The position numbers were made by a program, and so were the translations under genes. 64,000 nucleotides of DNA from Paraclostridium hominis (GTDB lineage Bacteria; Bacillota; Clostridia; Peptostreptococcales; Peptostreptococcaceae), in assembly GCF_014306135.1 (NCBI RefSeq), contig NZ_JACRWD010000003.1, positions 121,652 to 185,651 of the forward strand, written 5' to 3'. Shown here piece after piece: positions 51,454 through 60,879 of the stretch. A model generated the notes under the pieces. That model was not told the DNA's origin, did not search any database, and worked only from the letters and a program-made list of their open reading frames with translations. Position 1 is the first letter of the stretch. Each line of letters opens with the position of its first letter.

Positions 51454-53133
51454 TTATTTAGTTTCTCCTCTTCCTCCATTTATTTGGAAGAAGTTTACAG
51501 ATGCCCTTAATGTCGTTTTAAATTCAGAAGAATCCTTATATTTATCAACATTTTCAGAAGTTAATTGTACTATATCTATTTGTCCCGTTTCATATAAATT
51601 AAGTGCTGCATTTGGATCCTTAACGATTTTTGTATTTACTTTATCTATTTTAACTGAACCTGCATCCCAGTAATTAGGGTTTTTACTTAATGTGTACATA
51701 TCTTCTATTTTCCAGCTGCTTAATGTAAATGGTCCATTATAAACAATTTTATCATGTGCTGTTCCATATTCACTTCCAAATCTCTCTACAGCTTTTTGAT
51801 TTTGTGGTAAGAATGATTTAAAGAACATTAGTCTATCAAAGTAATGAACTGGTCTTACTAATTCAACTTGCAATGTATAATCATCTATTGCTTTTATTCC
51901 TACATTATCTGCATTATCAACCTTACCTAAGTTATAATCCTTAGCTCCTTTTATGTCATACATAATAAATCCATATGTTGATGCTGTCGCTGGATCTAAT
52001 GTTCTTTTCCATGAATATTCAAAATCTTTAGCTGTTACAGGATCTCCATTTGACCATTTAGCATTTTTTCTTAAATTAAAAGTCCAAGTTTTTCCATCCT
52101 CTGATTTTTCCCATTTTTCTGCTATTCCAGGAATTATTTCTCCATTTTTATCTAATTTAACTAAACCTTCCATAGTGTTCATTAATACTTCTGAAGATAC
52201 CGTATCTTCAGCTTTACTAATATCTAAAGTAGGTATATCTGAAGTATTTGTTATATTAAGTTCTTTTTTACCTTCTTTTAATTCAACCCAATTGTATATT
52301 GCTGGAACACCAAATGATGGAGTAAGTCTTCCACTTACATATTGTTTTTCTAAGAATGAAGAACCTTGTTGAACTAACGGTACTAAATATCCATCTTCTA
52401 ACATCATCTTTTCAGCTTCTGCATATTTAACCCAACTTTCTTCTTGATTCTCTGCATTTTTAGCTTCTTCTATAAGCTTGTTATATTCCTCACTATTATA
52501 GTTTGTATTTTTAGCATATTGTATTCCTTTTTGCATTGTTTCTAAGAATGTTAATGGATCTGGGTAATCAGGATTCCATGATGCATATGATAAGTGGAAA
52601 TCACCTTTACTCTCTAATTCTAATTTTTGTTTGAATGGTTGTGTTTTTATCTCTATTTTCAATCCTGGAAGTGCTCCTTGTAATTCTGATTGCATAAATT
52701 CTGCTGTTCTTTTACTACTTTCACTATCAAATGTTAATAGTTCTAATGTAACTGTATCAAATCCAACTTCTTCTTTTGCCTTTTCCCATAATTTCGTAGC
52801 TTCTTCATCATTATGCTCATAACCCATTTCTCCTGCTATTTCTCTATAGTCTTTACCAGATTCATTAAAAGCTAATTTTTCTGCTACATAATATGACGCT
52901 GGTATTGTTCCATTATTTAAAATAGTATCACACATAGCTTGCCTGTCTACAGACATTGCTATAGCAGCTCTTGCATTTTCATTTGCAAGTACATCTAAAG
53001 CTTTAGCTTCTCCTTTTCCATTTGTATTTCCTCCACCAGATGAATCTCCTCCTGTACTACTGCAGCCAACTAAAGCCATTACAGCTATTGCTGATGTTGC
53101 ACACATTACAGCCATTCTTTTCTTTAAAACCAT
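51454..53133 (-). CDS. oppA: Circularly permuted oligopeptide-binding lipoprotein (OppA family), copy 2
   Basis: 559 aa with lipobox ALVGC (Cys24) and a Gly/Ser-rich linker. Same permuted order as copy 1: residues about 52-285 (NARAAIAMSVDRQ ... PDPLTFLETMQKG ... AIYNWVEL) are the normal C-terminal half, joined through KEGKK to residues about 291-550 (ELNITNTSDIPTLDISKA ... KWSNGDPVTAKDFEYSWKR ... VNFFQIN), the normal N-terminal half. The last residues are GGRGETK. Both genes share the break point, so the permutation came before the duplication. Start ATG 53133 with a GGGGGA site. Confidence 0.93.
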   Translation of the reverse strand: MVLKKRMAVMCATSAIAVMALVGCSSTGGDSSGGGNTNGKGEAKALDVLANENARAAIAMSVDRQAMCDTILNNGTIPASYYVAEKLAFNESGKDYREIAGEMGYEHNDEEATKLWEKAKEEVGFDTVTLELLTFDSESSKRTAEFMQSELQGALPGLKIEIKTQPFKQKLELESKGDFHLSYASWNPDYPDPLTFLETMQKGIQYAKNTNYNSEEYNKLIEEAKNAENQEESWVKYAEAEKMMLEDGYLVPLVQQGSSFLEKQYVSGRLTPSFGVPAIYNWVELKEGKKELNITNTSDIPTLDISKAEDTVSSEVLMNTMEGLVKLDKNGEIIPGIAEKWEKSEDGKTWTFNLRKNAKWSNGDPVTAKDFEYSWKRTLDPATASTYGFIMYDIKGAKDYNLGKVDNADNVGIKAIDDYTLQVELVRPVHYFDRLMFFKSFLPQNQKAVERFGSEYGTAHDKIVYNGPFTLSSWKIEDMYTLSKNPNYWDAGSVKIDKVNTKIVKDPNAALNLYETGQIDIVQLTSENVDKYKDSSEFKTTLRASVNFFQINGGRGETK

Positions 53134-53448
53134 AACATTTCCCCCTTAATTTGTTTAATTTTTAGCATTTAATTGTGTTAATTTAGATTATAAGCTAGGT
53201 TTTGGTAAAAGTTATTATTTTTAGAATATTTATTCTTTTGATTTAAATTTAAATTTAAATTTCATATTTTTGATATATATAATAATTATATTTAAACCTT
53301 TCCGTTAAGATTCCTCCATTTAAATTTTTTAAATATTATAAATTTTTTATATAAATGATTGTTTTTTTGCAAAAACCGTATTAGTATTATATTAAACCTA
53401 ACTTGTATAATCTAGTAAATTGTATTTAGGATAGGAGGGATTCTTAAT
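53134..53448. other. Divergent intergenic region between oppA and DUF3899-oppBCDF
   Basis: AT-rich promoter region without a gene. On the minus strand a TATAAT lies at 53187-53192, about 55 bp before the oppA copy 2 start, without a good -35. A short ATTTAA simple repeat lies at about 53241-53262. No riboswitch or T-box motif recognised. Confidence 0.5.
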
Positions 53449-53805
53449 TTGAAAAAATTCCAAAAGTTGATTTTCATAAATTTAATACTTAGTTTTTTAT
53501 ACTATGCTATCAATAGTTTCGAAAGATTTTCTTTTATAAATGCATCTTTCATAATAGGAATGATTTATTTAACGTTTGGTGTATTCTTTTATGTAACCGA
53601 ACAAGGTTTTTTTAATTTAACAATCTATGCATATAATAAAATTTCTAATCAACTCCGAAGAAGCAGAGGTATTTTATCTGAAAGTAATATCTCTATAGAT
53701 GAATATATTTGCAAGCGTTATCAATTTTCTAATACTAATTCACTTTTATCATCTGGTTTAATCATATCTACCAGCACTTTATTCATAAGTTTTTTAATTT
53801 ATTAA
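53449..53805 (+). CDS. DUF3899-type small membrane protein
   Basis: 118 aa with three predicted membrane helices: residues about 7-21, 29-50 (NASFIIGMIYLTFGVFFYVT) and 98-117, and a basic loop (NQLRRSRGILSES). The helix layout and FIIGMIYL...FFYVTEQGFFN segment match the DUF3899 family; function unknown. It begins with TTG 53449 behind AGGAGGG and lies 136 bp upstream of oppB on the same strand, possibly in the same transcript. Confidence 0.7.
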   Translation: MKKFQKLIFINLILSFLYYAINSFERFSFINASFIIGMIYLTFGVFFYVTEQGFFNLTIYAYNKISNQLRRSRGILSESNISIDEYICKRYQFSNTNSLLSSGLIISTSTLFISFLIY

Positions 53806-53855
53806 TAATATTTTAAATAAAAAATATATATAAATATTTGTATATATATTTTTTT

Positions 53856-53873
53856 AATTTTGTTTTCAAAATT
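53856..53873 (+). promoter_or_regulatory. Inverted repeat upstream of oppB
   Basis: AATTTTG-TTTT-CAAAATT, a perfect 7-bp inverted repeat about 70 bp before oppB. It partly resembles the CodY box AATTTTCWGAAAATT, and CodY commonly represses peptide transport genes, but the centre does not fit, so this is a candidate only. Confidence 0.3.
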
Positions 53874-53941
53874 CTGGTATATTTTTATATTTATCAGAAT
53901 TTATTTTTAAATAATACTATTTTATTCAAGGGGGTGTAGCG

Positions 53942-54886
53942 ATGGGTCGCTATATATTAAAACGTCTTGCTCTTATGTTTATGACTCTACTAATCGTTGT
54001 TTCAGTTACATTTTTCTTGGTAAGGTTATTACCTGGAAGTCCATTTAATGACGAAAAATTAAATGAGCAACAAATTGAAATGATTAACAAGCAATATGGT
54101 CTTGATGCACCAGTTCCAGTTCAATATGTAAGATATATGAAAGGTGTATTTACAGGAGATTTAGGAAGATCTTTTAAGTATGATAACAAAAAAGTTGAAG
54201 ATTTAATAAGTACTCGTTTAAAACCTTCAGCTATGTTAGGTGCTCAAGCTCTAATTTTTGGAAGCACTGTTGGATTAATACTTGGAATAATAGCAGCACT
54301 TAAGAAAAATACTTTCTGGGATTACTTAGCTACGGTAATATCTGTTTTAGGAGTTTCAGTTCCATCATTTGTTTTAGCCGCACTTCTTCAATTGTATTTA
54401 ACACGAAAGTTTCAAATTTTCCCAGTTACATGGGGTATGCCTATAGGCTCAGATTTTAGATATTCTTGGACAGTATTACCATCTATAGCATTAGCATTTT
54501 TCTCTATAGCAAATATAGCTCGTTTTACTAGAACTGAACTTGTTGAAGTTCTAAATGCCGATTATATAGTTACTGCAAAATCTAAGGGATTGACTAAAGC
54601 AGCTGTAATAGTAAAACATGCTTTAAGAAATGCTTTAATACCTGTTATAACTATGCTTGGACCTTTGACAGTTGGATTACTTACTGGATCTTTAGTTGTT
54701 GAAAAAGTATTTGCAGTTCCAGGTCTTGGAGATTTGTTAGTGTCATCTATAACAACTAATGACTTATTCTGTATATCAGGAGTTTCTATATTCTATAGCG
54801 CTTGTTATATAGCTGTAATTTTACTAGTTGATATACTTTATGGAATTATAGATCCTAGAATTCGTGTTGCGGGGGGGAAAGCTTAA
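53942..54886 (+). CDS. oppB: Oligopeptide ABC transporter permease OppB
   Basis: 314 aa, six membrane helices, with the N-terminal MGRYILKRLALMFMTLLIV and LPGSPF signature of DppB/OppB permeases and the EAA-type loop (ELVEVLNADYIVTAKSKGLT ... HALRNALIPVIT) that contacts the ATPase. Start ATG 53942 behind GGGGGTG. Overlaps oppC by one base (TAATG). Forms the membrane channel with OppC. Confidence 0.96.
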   Translation: MGRYILKRLALMFMTLLIVVSVTFFLVRLLPGSPFNDEKLNEQQIEMINKQYGLDAPVPVQYVRYMKGVFTGDLGRSFKYDNKKVEDLISTRLKPSAMLGAQALIFGSTVGLILGIIAALKKNTFWDYLATVISVLGVSVPSFVLAALLQLYLTRKFQIFPVTWGMPIGSDFRYSWTVLPSIALAFFSIANIARFTRTELVEVLNADYIVTAKSKGLTKAAVIVKHALRNALIPVITMLGPLTVGLLTGSLVVEKVFAVPGLGDLLVSSITTNDLFCISGVSIFYSACYIAVILLVDILYGIIDPRIRVAGGKA

Positions 54887-55947
54887 TGATGGATAAAGTT
54901 ATAATCGACGACAAAGAAGTTCAACTTACTGCCGATTTATTCGAAATTAGTCCAGCTGATATGACTCAACATGAAGCAATAACTAGACCTAGTTTAACAT
55001 TTTGGCAGGATGCTAGAAAAAGATTATTTAGAAATAAAGGTGCTATTACGGGATTATTTATCCTTTTAGTAATATGTTTTCTTACAGCATTTGGTCCTAT
55101 GTTTAATAAATATACTTATGACCAGCAAAATTTAAGTCATGCTAAACTTCCTCCTAGAGTCCCAGTTTTGTCTTCTATAGGAATATTAGATGGAACTAAA
55201 AATGAAACTAGTTATGATGGTAAAGTTACAAAAGTAAATCCATATGAGAAAAAAGGTGTTGCAGATGATGTCAACTATTGGTTTGGTACAGATGATTTAG
55301 GTCGTGACTTATGGACTCGTACTTGGAGTGGAGCTAGAGTTTCTTTATTTATAGCTGTACTTGCTGCTTTATATGACCTTTTGATAGGTGTTACTTACGG
55401 TGGTGTTTCTGCTTATTATGGTGGTAAAGTAGATATGTATATGCAACGTTTTATAGAAATACTAACAGGTATTCCAAGTCTTGTTACTTTAACACTATTT
55501 ATATTAGTATTCGAACCAGGAGTATTATCTATGTCTCTTGCTATGGCTATATCTGGATGGACTGGAATGTCTAGAATAGTACGTTCTCACGTACTTAGAC
55601 TTAAAAATCAAGAATTCGTTTTAGCTTCTAGAACATTAGGAGCTCCTGATAAAAAAATAATAATTAAACATTTATTCCCTAATATAATAGGTCCTGTAGT
55701 TGTTATGATGATGTTCTCATTACCATCTGCTATATTCTATGAAGCATTCCTTAGTTTTATAGGATTAGGTCTACAACCTCCATATGCATCATTAGGTGTA
55801 TTAATAAATGATGGATTTAAGCAATTACTAACAAATCCTTATATGATGGTTATTCCATCAATCGTAATTTGTTTATTAATATTTAGCTTAAACTTACTTG
55901 CAGATGGATTAAGGGATGCAGTTGACCCTAAAATGCGTAATCAATAG
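54886..55947 (+). CDS. oppC: Oligopeptide ABC transporter permease OppC
   Basis: 353 aa. An N-terminal cytoplasmic tail (to about residue 50), then six membrane helices with the large extracytoplasmic loop after helix 1 and the GTDDLGRDLWTRTWSGARVSL motif, and the coupling loop EFVLASRTLGAPDKKIIIKH. The start ATGATGG overlaps the oppB stop. Standard length for Gram-positive OppC. Confidence 0.96.
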   Translation: MMDKVIIDDKEVQLTADLFEISPADMTQHEAITRPSLTFWQDARKRLFRNKGAITGLFILLVICFLTAFGPMFNKYTYDQQNLSHAKLPPRVPVLSSIGILDGTKNETSYDGKVTKVNPYEKKGVADDVNYWFGTDDLGRDLWTRTWSGARVSLFIAVLAALYDLLIGVTYGGVSAYYGGKVDMYMQRFIEILTGIPSLVTLTLFILVFEPGVLSMSLAMAISGWTGMSRIVRSHVLRLKNQEFVLASRTLGAPDKKIIIKHLFPNIIGPVVVMMMFSLPSAIFYEAFLSFIGLGLQPPYASLGVLINDGFKQLLTNPYMMVIPSIVICLLIFSLNLLADGLRDAVDPKMRNQ

Positions 55948-55967
55948 TTAGAAAGGGGATAAATTTT

Positions 55968-56999
55968 ATGGAAAAAGAGAAATTATTAGAAGTTAAGAAT
56001 TTGAAAGTTCACTTCAAAACTTTCGGGGGTGAAGTTCAAGCTGTAAGAAATGTTACATTTGATTTGCATAAAGGTGAAACTCTTGCTATAGTTGGTGAAT
56101 CTGGATCTGGTAAATCAGTTGCTTGTAAAACTATTATGAGAATAATGTCTTCAAATGCTATTATAAAAGATGGTGAAATATTATTTAACGGAAAAGATTT
56201 AACTAAATTACCAGAAAAGGAAATGGAATCTATAAGAGGCAAAGATATCGCTATGATATTCCAAGATCCTATGACTTCACTTAACCCTACTACTACAATT
56301 GGTAAACAAATTGCAGAAGGAATAATAAAACACCAAGGATTATCTAAAGATGAAGCCATGAAAAAAGCTATAGAACTTATAGACCTTGTTGGTATACCTT
56401 TCCCAGATAAAAGAGCAAAACAATATCCTCATCAATTCTCAGGAGGTATGAGACAACGTATAGTTATCGCTATAGCACTAGCTTGTAATCCTAAAGTGCT
56501 TATAGCAGATGAGCCAACTACTGCACTTGATGTTACTATACAAGCGCAAATATTAGAGTTAATAAAGGATATTCAAAAGAAAACTGGAGTTGCTGTTATA
56601 TTTATAACTCATGACCTTGGTGTTGTTGCTAATATGGCAGATAGAGTTGCTGTTATGTATGCGGGTAAAATAATAGAGGTTGGTACATCTGACGATGTTT
56701 TTTACAACCCACAACACCCATATACTTGGGGACTTCTAGCTTCTATGCCTAGTTTAGATATAGGTGAAAATGAATTGTATAATATACCTGGTACGCCTCC
56801 AGATTTAATGAATCCTCCTGCTGGAGATGCATTCGCACTACGTAACGTTAATGCACTTAAAATAGATTTTATTGCAGAGCCTCCTATGTTTAAAGTCAGT
56901 GATACTCACTCTGCTGCTACATGGTTATTACATCCATTAGCTCCTAAATTAGAAAGACCTGCAAACATAGGAAGAAAGAAGGTGTCTTCAAATGACTAA
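55968..56999 (+). CDS. oppD: Oligopeptide ABC transporter ATPase OppD
   Basis: 343 aa. Walker A GESGSGKS near residue 42, Q-loop FQDPMTSLNPTT, ABC signature FSGGMRQRI, Walker B VLIADEPTTALD and H-loop THDLG, followed by the oligopeptide-type C-terminal extension (NIPGTPPDLMNPPAGDAFAL). The extension lacks the cysteines seen in many DppD proteins, as in other Gram-positive OppD. Start ATG with AAAGGGG; overlaps oppF by 8 bp. Confidence 0.96.
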   Translation: MEKEKLLEVKNLKVHFKTFGGEVQAVRNVTFDLHKGETLAIVGESGSGKSVACKTIMRIMSSNAIIKDGEILFNGKDLTKLPEKEMESIRGKDIAMIFQDPMTSLNPTTTIGKQIAEGIIKHQGLSKDEAMKKAIELIDLVGIPFPDKRAKQYPHQFSGGMRQRIVIAIALACNPKVLIADEPTTALDVTIQAQILELIKDIQKKTGVAVIFITHDLGVVANMADRVAVMYAGKIIEVGTSDDVFYNPQHPYTWGLLASMPSLDIGENELYNIPGTPPDLMNPPAGDAFALRNVNALKIDFIAEPPMFKVSDTHSAATWLLHPLAPKLERPANIGRKKVSSND

Positions 57000-57948
57000 G
57001 AAAAAAATATTGGAAGTTAAAAATCTTAAACAATACTTCCCTATCGATAAAAAAAATGTTGTTAAAGCCGTTGATGATATAAGTTTCCATATTTATGAAG
57101 GTGAAACTTTTGGTCTTGTTGGTGAATCTGGATCTGGTAAATCTACTACTGGTAGAGCAATAATTAGATTATATGACCCAACAGCAGGTGAAATAGTGTT
57201 TGATGGTAAAAATATTTCAGCTAAGAAATTAGATAAAGATACTAAAGCATTTGTAAATAAAAATATGCAAATGATATTCCAAGATCCTATGGCTTGTCTT
57301 AATCCACGTATGACTGTAATGGATATAATAGCTGAAGGTCTTGATATACATGGTCTTTGTAAAAATAAAGAAGAAAGAACACAAACTGTATATAAACTTT
57401 TAAGAACTGTTGGACTTGATGAACAACATGCAGGAAGATATCCTCATGAATTCTCTGGAGGTCAAAGACAACGTATTGGTATAGCTCGTTCATTAGCTAT
57501 ACAACCTAAATTTATAATCGCAGATGAACCTATATCTGCACTTGATGTTTCTATACAAGCACAGGTTGTAAATTTACTTAGAAAATTACAAAAAGAAAAA
57601 GGATTAACATACTTATTTATAGCTCATGACCTTTCAATGGTTAAATATATAAGTGATCGTATAGGAGTTATGCATCGTGGTAAATTAGTTGAATTAACTA
57701 CTTCTGAGGAGTTATATGCTAACCCTCTTCATCCATACACAAAATCATTATTATCAGCTATACCACTTCCTGACCCAGAACATGAAAGACATAGAGTTCG
57801 TATAAAATACGACCCTAGCATACATGATTATTCTGAGCATCAACCTAAGTGGTTAGAAATAAGATCTGGTCATTTTATATTCGGTTCTGAACCAGAATTT
57901 GCTCAATATGAAAAAGAATTATCTCAAAAAGAAGCTACAAGTAAATAA
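56992..57948 (+). CDS. oppF: Oligopeptide ABC transporter ATPase OppF
   Basis: 318 aa. Walker A GESGSGKST, FQDPMACLNPRMTV, signature FSGGQRQRIGIARSL, Walker B FIIADEPISALD, and the C-terminal IPLPDPEHERHR segment typical of OppF. The two ATPases OppD and OppF pair to power peptide import. The start codon lies within the end of oppD. Followed by a terminator at 57956-57990. Confidence 0.96.
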   Translation: MTKKKILEVKNLKQYFPIDKKNVVKAVDDISFHIYEGETFGLVGESGSGKSTTGRAIIRLYDPTAGEIVFDGKNISAKKLDKDTKAFVNKNMQMIFQDPMACLNPRMTVMDIIAEGLDIHGLCKNKEERTQTVYKLLRTVGLDEQHAGRYPHEFSGGQRQRIGIARSLAIQPKFIIADEPISALDVSIQAQVVNLLRKLQKEKGLTYLFIAHDLSMVKYISDRIGVMHRGKLVELTTSEELYANPLHPYTKSLLSAIPLPDPEHERHRVRIKYDPSIHDYSEHQPKWLEIRSGHFIFGSEPEFAQYEKELSQKEATSK

Positions 57949-57955
57949 ATTAAAT

Positions 57956-57990
57956 AAAAAATGAGGCTGTCCTACGTCAACCTCATTTTT
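57956..57990. terminator. Terminator between oppF and uvrA
   Basis: AAAAATGAGG / CCTCATTTTT with a 14-nt loop, 8 bp after oppF and 16 bp from the end of the convergent uvrA; T-runs on both strands make it bidirectional. Confidence 0.88.
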
Positions 57991-58005
57991 CTTGTGTAAT
58001 ACTTT

Positions 58006-60831
58006 CTATTCAAAATATTTCTTTAGGAATAATCCTGTATATGACCCATCCACCTTAGATACTTCTTTAGGTGTTCCAGTTGCTACTATCTTTCCGCCCT
58101 TATCTCCACCTTCTGGTCCAAGGTCTATTATATAGTCACAAGTTTTTATTACATCTAAATTATGTTCTATTACAACTATAGTGTTGCCAGTATCTGCTAA
58201 TCTTTGTAAAACATTTATTAATTTATCTACATCAGCCATATGAAGTCCTGTAGTAGGTTCATCTAGTATATATAAAGTTTTACCTGTAGGTCTTTTACTT
58301 AGTTCTGATGCAAGTTTTATTCTTTGAGCTTCTCCTCCTGATAATTGAGTTGAAGGTTGTCCTAATTTAATATAAGAAAGTCCAACATCCATAAGAGTTT
58401 CTAATTTTCTTTTTATTGCTGGTATATTTTCAAAGAATGTAAGAGCTTCTTCAACATTCATATCTAATACGTCTGATATCGTCTTGTCCTTGTACTTAAC
58501 TTGTAAAGTCTCTCTATTGTATCTTTCTCCTTTACATACTTCACAAGGTACATAAACATCTGGAAGAAAATGCATCTCTATTTTTATTATTCCATCACCT
58601 TTACAAGCTTCACATCTACCTCCTTTAACATTAAAGCTAAATCTTCCTTTTTGATATCCTCTAGCTTTAGCTTCATTTGTAGATGCAAATAAATCTCTTA
58701 TTAAATCAAATACTCCAGTATATGTTGCAGGATTTGAACGTGGTGTTCTTCCTATTGGACTTTGATCTATGTTTATTATTTTATCTATATTCTCTATACC
58801 TTTAATTTCTTTATGTTTACCTGGTCTATCTCTTAACTTATTTATTTTAGTTGCTATCCCTTTATATAAAATGTCATTTATTAAAGTACTCTTTCCTGAT
58901 CCAGATACCCCAGTTATACAAGTAAATTTTCCTAATGGGAATTTAACATTTATATTTTTTAAATTGTTCTCTGTAGCCTTTACTATTTCTATAAAATTAC
59001 CATTACCTTCTCTTGTAGTCTCTGGAATTTGTATAACTTTTTTTCCACTTAAATACTGACCTGTTAATGAATTAGGATTTCTAAGTATTTCGTCTAAAAT
59101 TCCTTCTGCAACTATTTCTCCACCATGAACTCCAGCTCCTGGCCCTATATCTACAATATAATCAGCTTCTCTCATAGTATCCTCATCATGTTCAACAACT
59201 ATAAGAGTATTTCCTATATCAGTTAAATGTCTTAACGTTTTAATTAATCTATCATTGTCTCTTTGGTGAAGTCCTATACTTGGCTCATCTAATACATATA
59301 AAACTCCTACAAGTGCAGAACCTATTTGAGTAGCTAACCTGATACGTTGAGCTTCTCCTCCTGATAAAGTTCCTGCTTTTCTAGACAAGTTTAAATAATC
59401 TAGTCCAACATCTCTTAAGAATGATGCTCTACCTTTTATCTCTTTTAGTATTTCATGGGCTATAAACTTTTGCTTATCTGTTAAGTTTATATTTTCAATA
59501 TAATCTATAAGTTCATTAACAGAGTAATCTGTTACCTCCATTATATTTTTATTATCTACTAATACAGAAAGAACTTCTTTTCTTAATCTATTACCCCTAC
59601 ATTTAGGACAAGGTCTTTCTGCCATAAAGTCTTCTATCTTTTCTCTTGAGTATTCTGAATTTGTTTCTCTATATCTTCTTTCTAAATTTACTATTACTCC
59701 TTCAAATGGTGCCTTGTATAATCGAGTTCCACCGTACTTGGATTCATATACAAATTCAACCATTACATTATCATGTCCATAAAGTAATTCTTGTACAAAA
59801 TCTTCCGGTAAATCTTTAAATGGAGTAGATAAATCTACTTTAAATTTTTCTGCTAAACTTTTTACCATTTTACTATAATAAGTATCATCATTTGTACCTA
59901 CTGATCCCCAAGCTGCAATAGCTCCTTGCTTTATAGATAGCTCTTTATTTGGAATTACAAGATCTGGATCTACTTCCTTACTTTCTCCTAATCCATTACA
60001 TGTTTCACAAGCTCCAAATGGACTGTTAAATGAGAACATTCTAGGTGATAATTCTTCTATACCTATACCGTGTTCTGGACAAGCAAATTTAGTTGAATAC
60101 ATAATTTCTTCTCCGTCTATAATTTGAGCTATAACTAATCCATCAGACAACTTAACTGCAGTTTCAATAGAATCTGCTAATCTGTTTTCTATACCATCTT
60201 TTATTACTATTCTATCTACTACGACCTCTATATTATGTTTTTGATTTTTATTTAAATCTATTTCATCTGTTACTTCGTAATTTTCTCCATCTACTCTAAC
60301 TCTTACAAAACCTTCTTTTTTAATATTCTCTATAACTTTTTTATGAGTCCCCTTTTGACCTCTTACTACAGGAGATAGTATTTGTAACTTAGTTCTTTCA
60401 GGAAACTCCATCATTTTATCTACTATTTCTTGTATAGTCATTTGACTTATCTTTTTACCACATGTAGGACAATGTACTTCTCCTACTCTTGCAAATAATA
60501 ATCTTAAATAATCATATATTTCAGTTACTGTACCTACTGTAGAACGTGGATTTTTTGATGTTGTTTTTTGATCTATTGATATAGCTGGTGATAAACCTTC
60601 TATATACTCTACATTAGGTTTTTCCATTTGTCCTAAGAATTGTCTTGCATATGCAGATAAACTTTCAACATATCTTCTTTGACCTTCTGCATATATAGTA
60701 TCAAAAGCTAAAGATGACTTTCCAGATCCTGAAAGTCCAGTAAAAACTATAAATTTATCTCTTGGCAGAGTTAAATCTACATTTTTTAAGTTATGTTCTT
60801 TAGCTCCTTTTATTATAATTTTATCATTCAT
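58006..60831 (-). CDS. uvrA: Excinuclease ABC subunit A
   Basis: 941 aa with two ABC modules: first Walker A FTGLSGSGKSSLAFDTIYAE (residues 30-49), second ITGVSGSGKSTLINDILYKG; both signature motifs LSGGEAQRI; and zinc-finger motifs CPTCGKK, CP(E)H..C..C and CEACKGDG...CEVCKGERY. Damage recognition in nucleotide excision repair. Lies 48 bp after uvrB and is co-transcribed with it. Confidence 0.98.
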   Translation of the reverse strand: MNDKIIIKGAKEHNLKNVDLTLPRDKFIVFTGLSGSGKSSLAFDTIYAEGQRRYVESLSAYARQFLGQMEKPNVEYIEGLSPAISIDQKTTSKNPRSTVGTVTEIYDYLRLLFARVGEVHCPTCGKKISQMTIQEIVDKMMEFPERTKLQILSPVVRGQKGTHKKVIENIKKEGFVRVRVDGENYEVTDEIDLNKNQKHNIEVVVDRIVIKDGIENRLADSIETAVKLSDGLVIAQIIDGEEIMYSTKFACPEHGIGIEELSPRMFSFNSPFGACETCNGLGESKEVDPDLVIPNKELSIKQGAIAAWGSVGTNDDTYYSKMVKSLAEKFKVDLSTPFKDLPEDFVQELLYGHDNVMVEFVYESKYGGTRLYKAPFEGVIVNLERRYRETNSEYSREKIEDFMAERPCPKCRGNRLRKEVLSVLVDNKNIMEVTDYSVNELIDYIENINLTDKQKFIAHEILKEIKGRASFLRDVGLDYLNLSRKAGTLSGGEAQRIRLATQIGSALVGVLYVLDEPSIGLHQRDNDRLIKTLRHLTDIGNTLIVVEHDEDTMREADYIVDIGPGAGVHGGEIVAEGILDEILRNPNSLTGQYLSGKKVIQIPETTREGNGNFIEIVKATENNLKNINVKFPLGKFTCITGVSGSGKSTLINDILYKGIATKINKLRDRPGKHKEIKGIENIDKIINIDQSPIGRTPRSNPATYTGVFDLIRDLFASTNEAKARGYQKGRFSFNVKGGRCEACKGDGIIKIEMHFLPDVYVPCEVCKGERYNRETLQVKYKDKTISDVLDMNVEEALTFFENIPAIKRKLETLMDVGLSYIKLGQPSTQLSGGEAQRIKLASELSKRPTGKTLYILDEPTTGLHMADVDKLINVLQRLADTGNTIVVIEHNLDVIKTCDYIIDLGPEGGDKGGKIVATGTPKEVSKVDGSYTGLFLKKYFE

Positions 60832-60879
60832 AGCTATGTTCCTTTCATAATGAAAATTATATCAATTAAGTCTTTTAAT

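Larger units (their letters stand above)
49605..53133 (-). repeat. Tandem duplication of the permuted oppA gene
   Basis: The genes at 49605-51263 and 51454-53133 are direct repeats. The second halves (formerly N-terminal) are almost identical in protein and about 94 % alike in a sampled stretch of DNA (49990-50280 against 51850-52140, by eye); the first halves are clearly more diverged. Confidence 0.9.
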
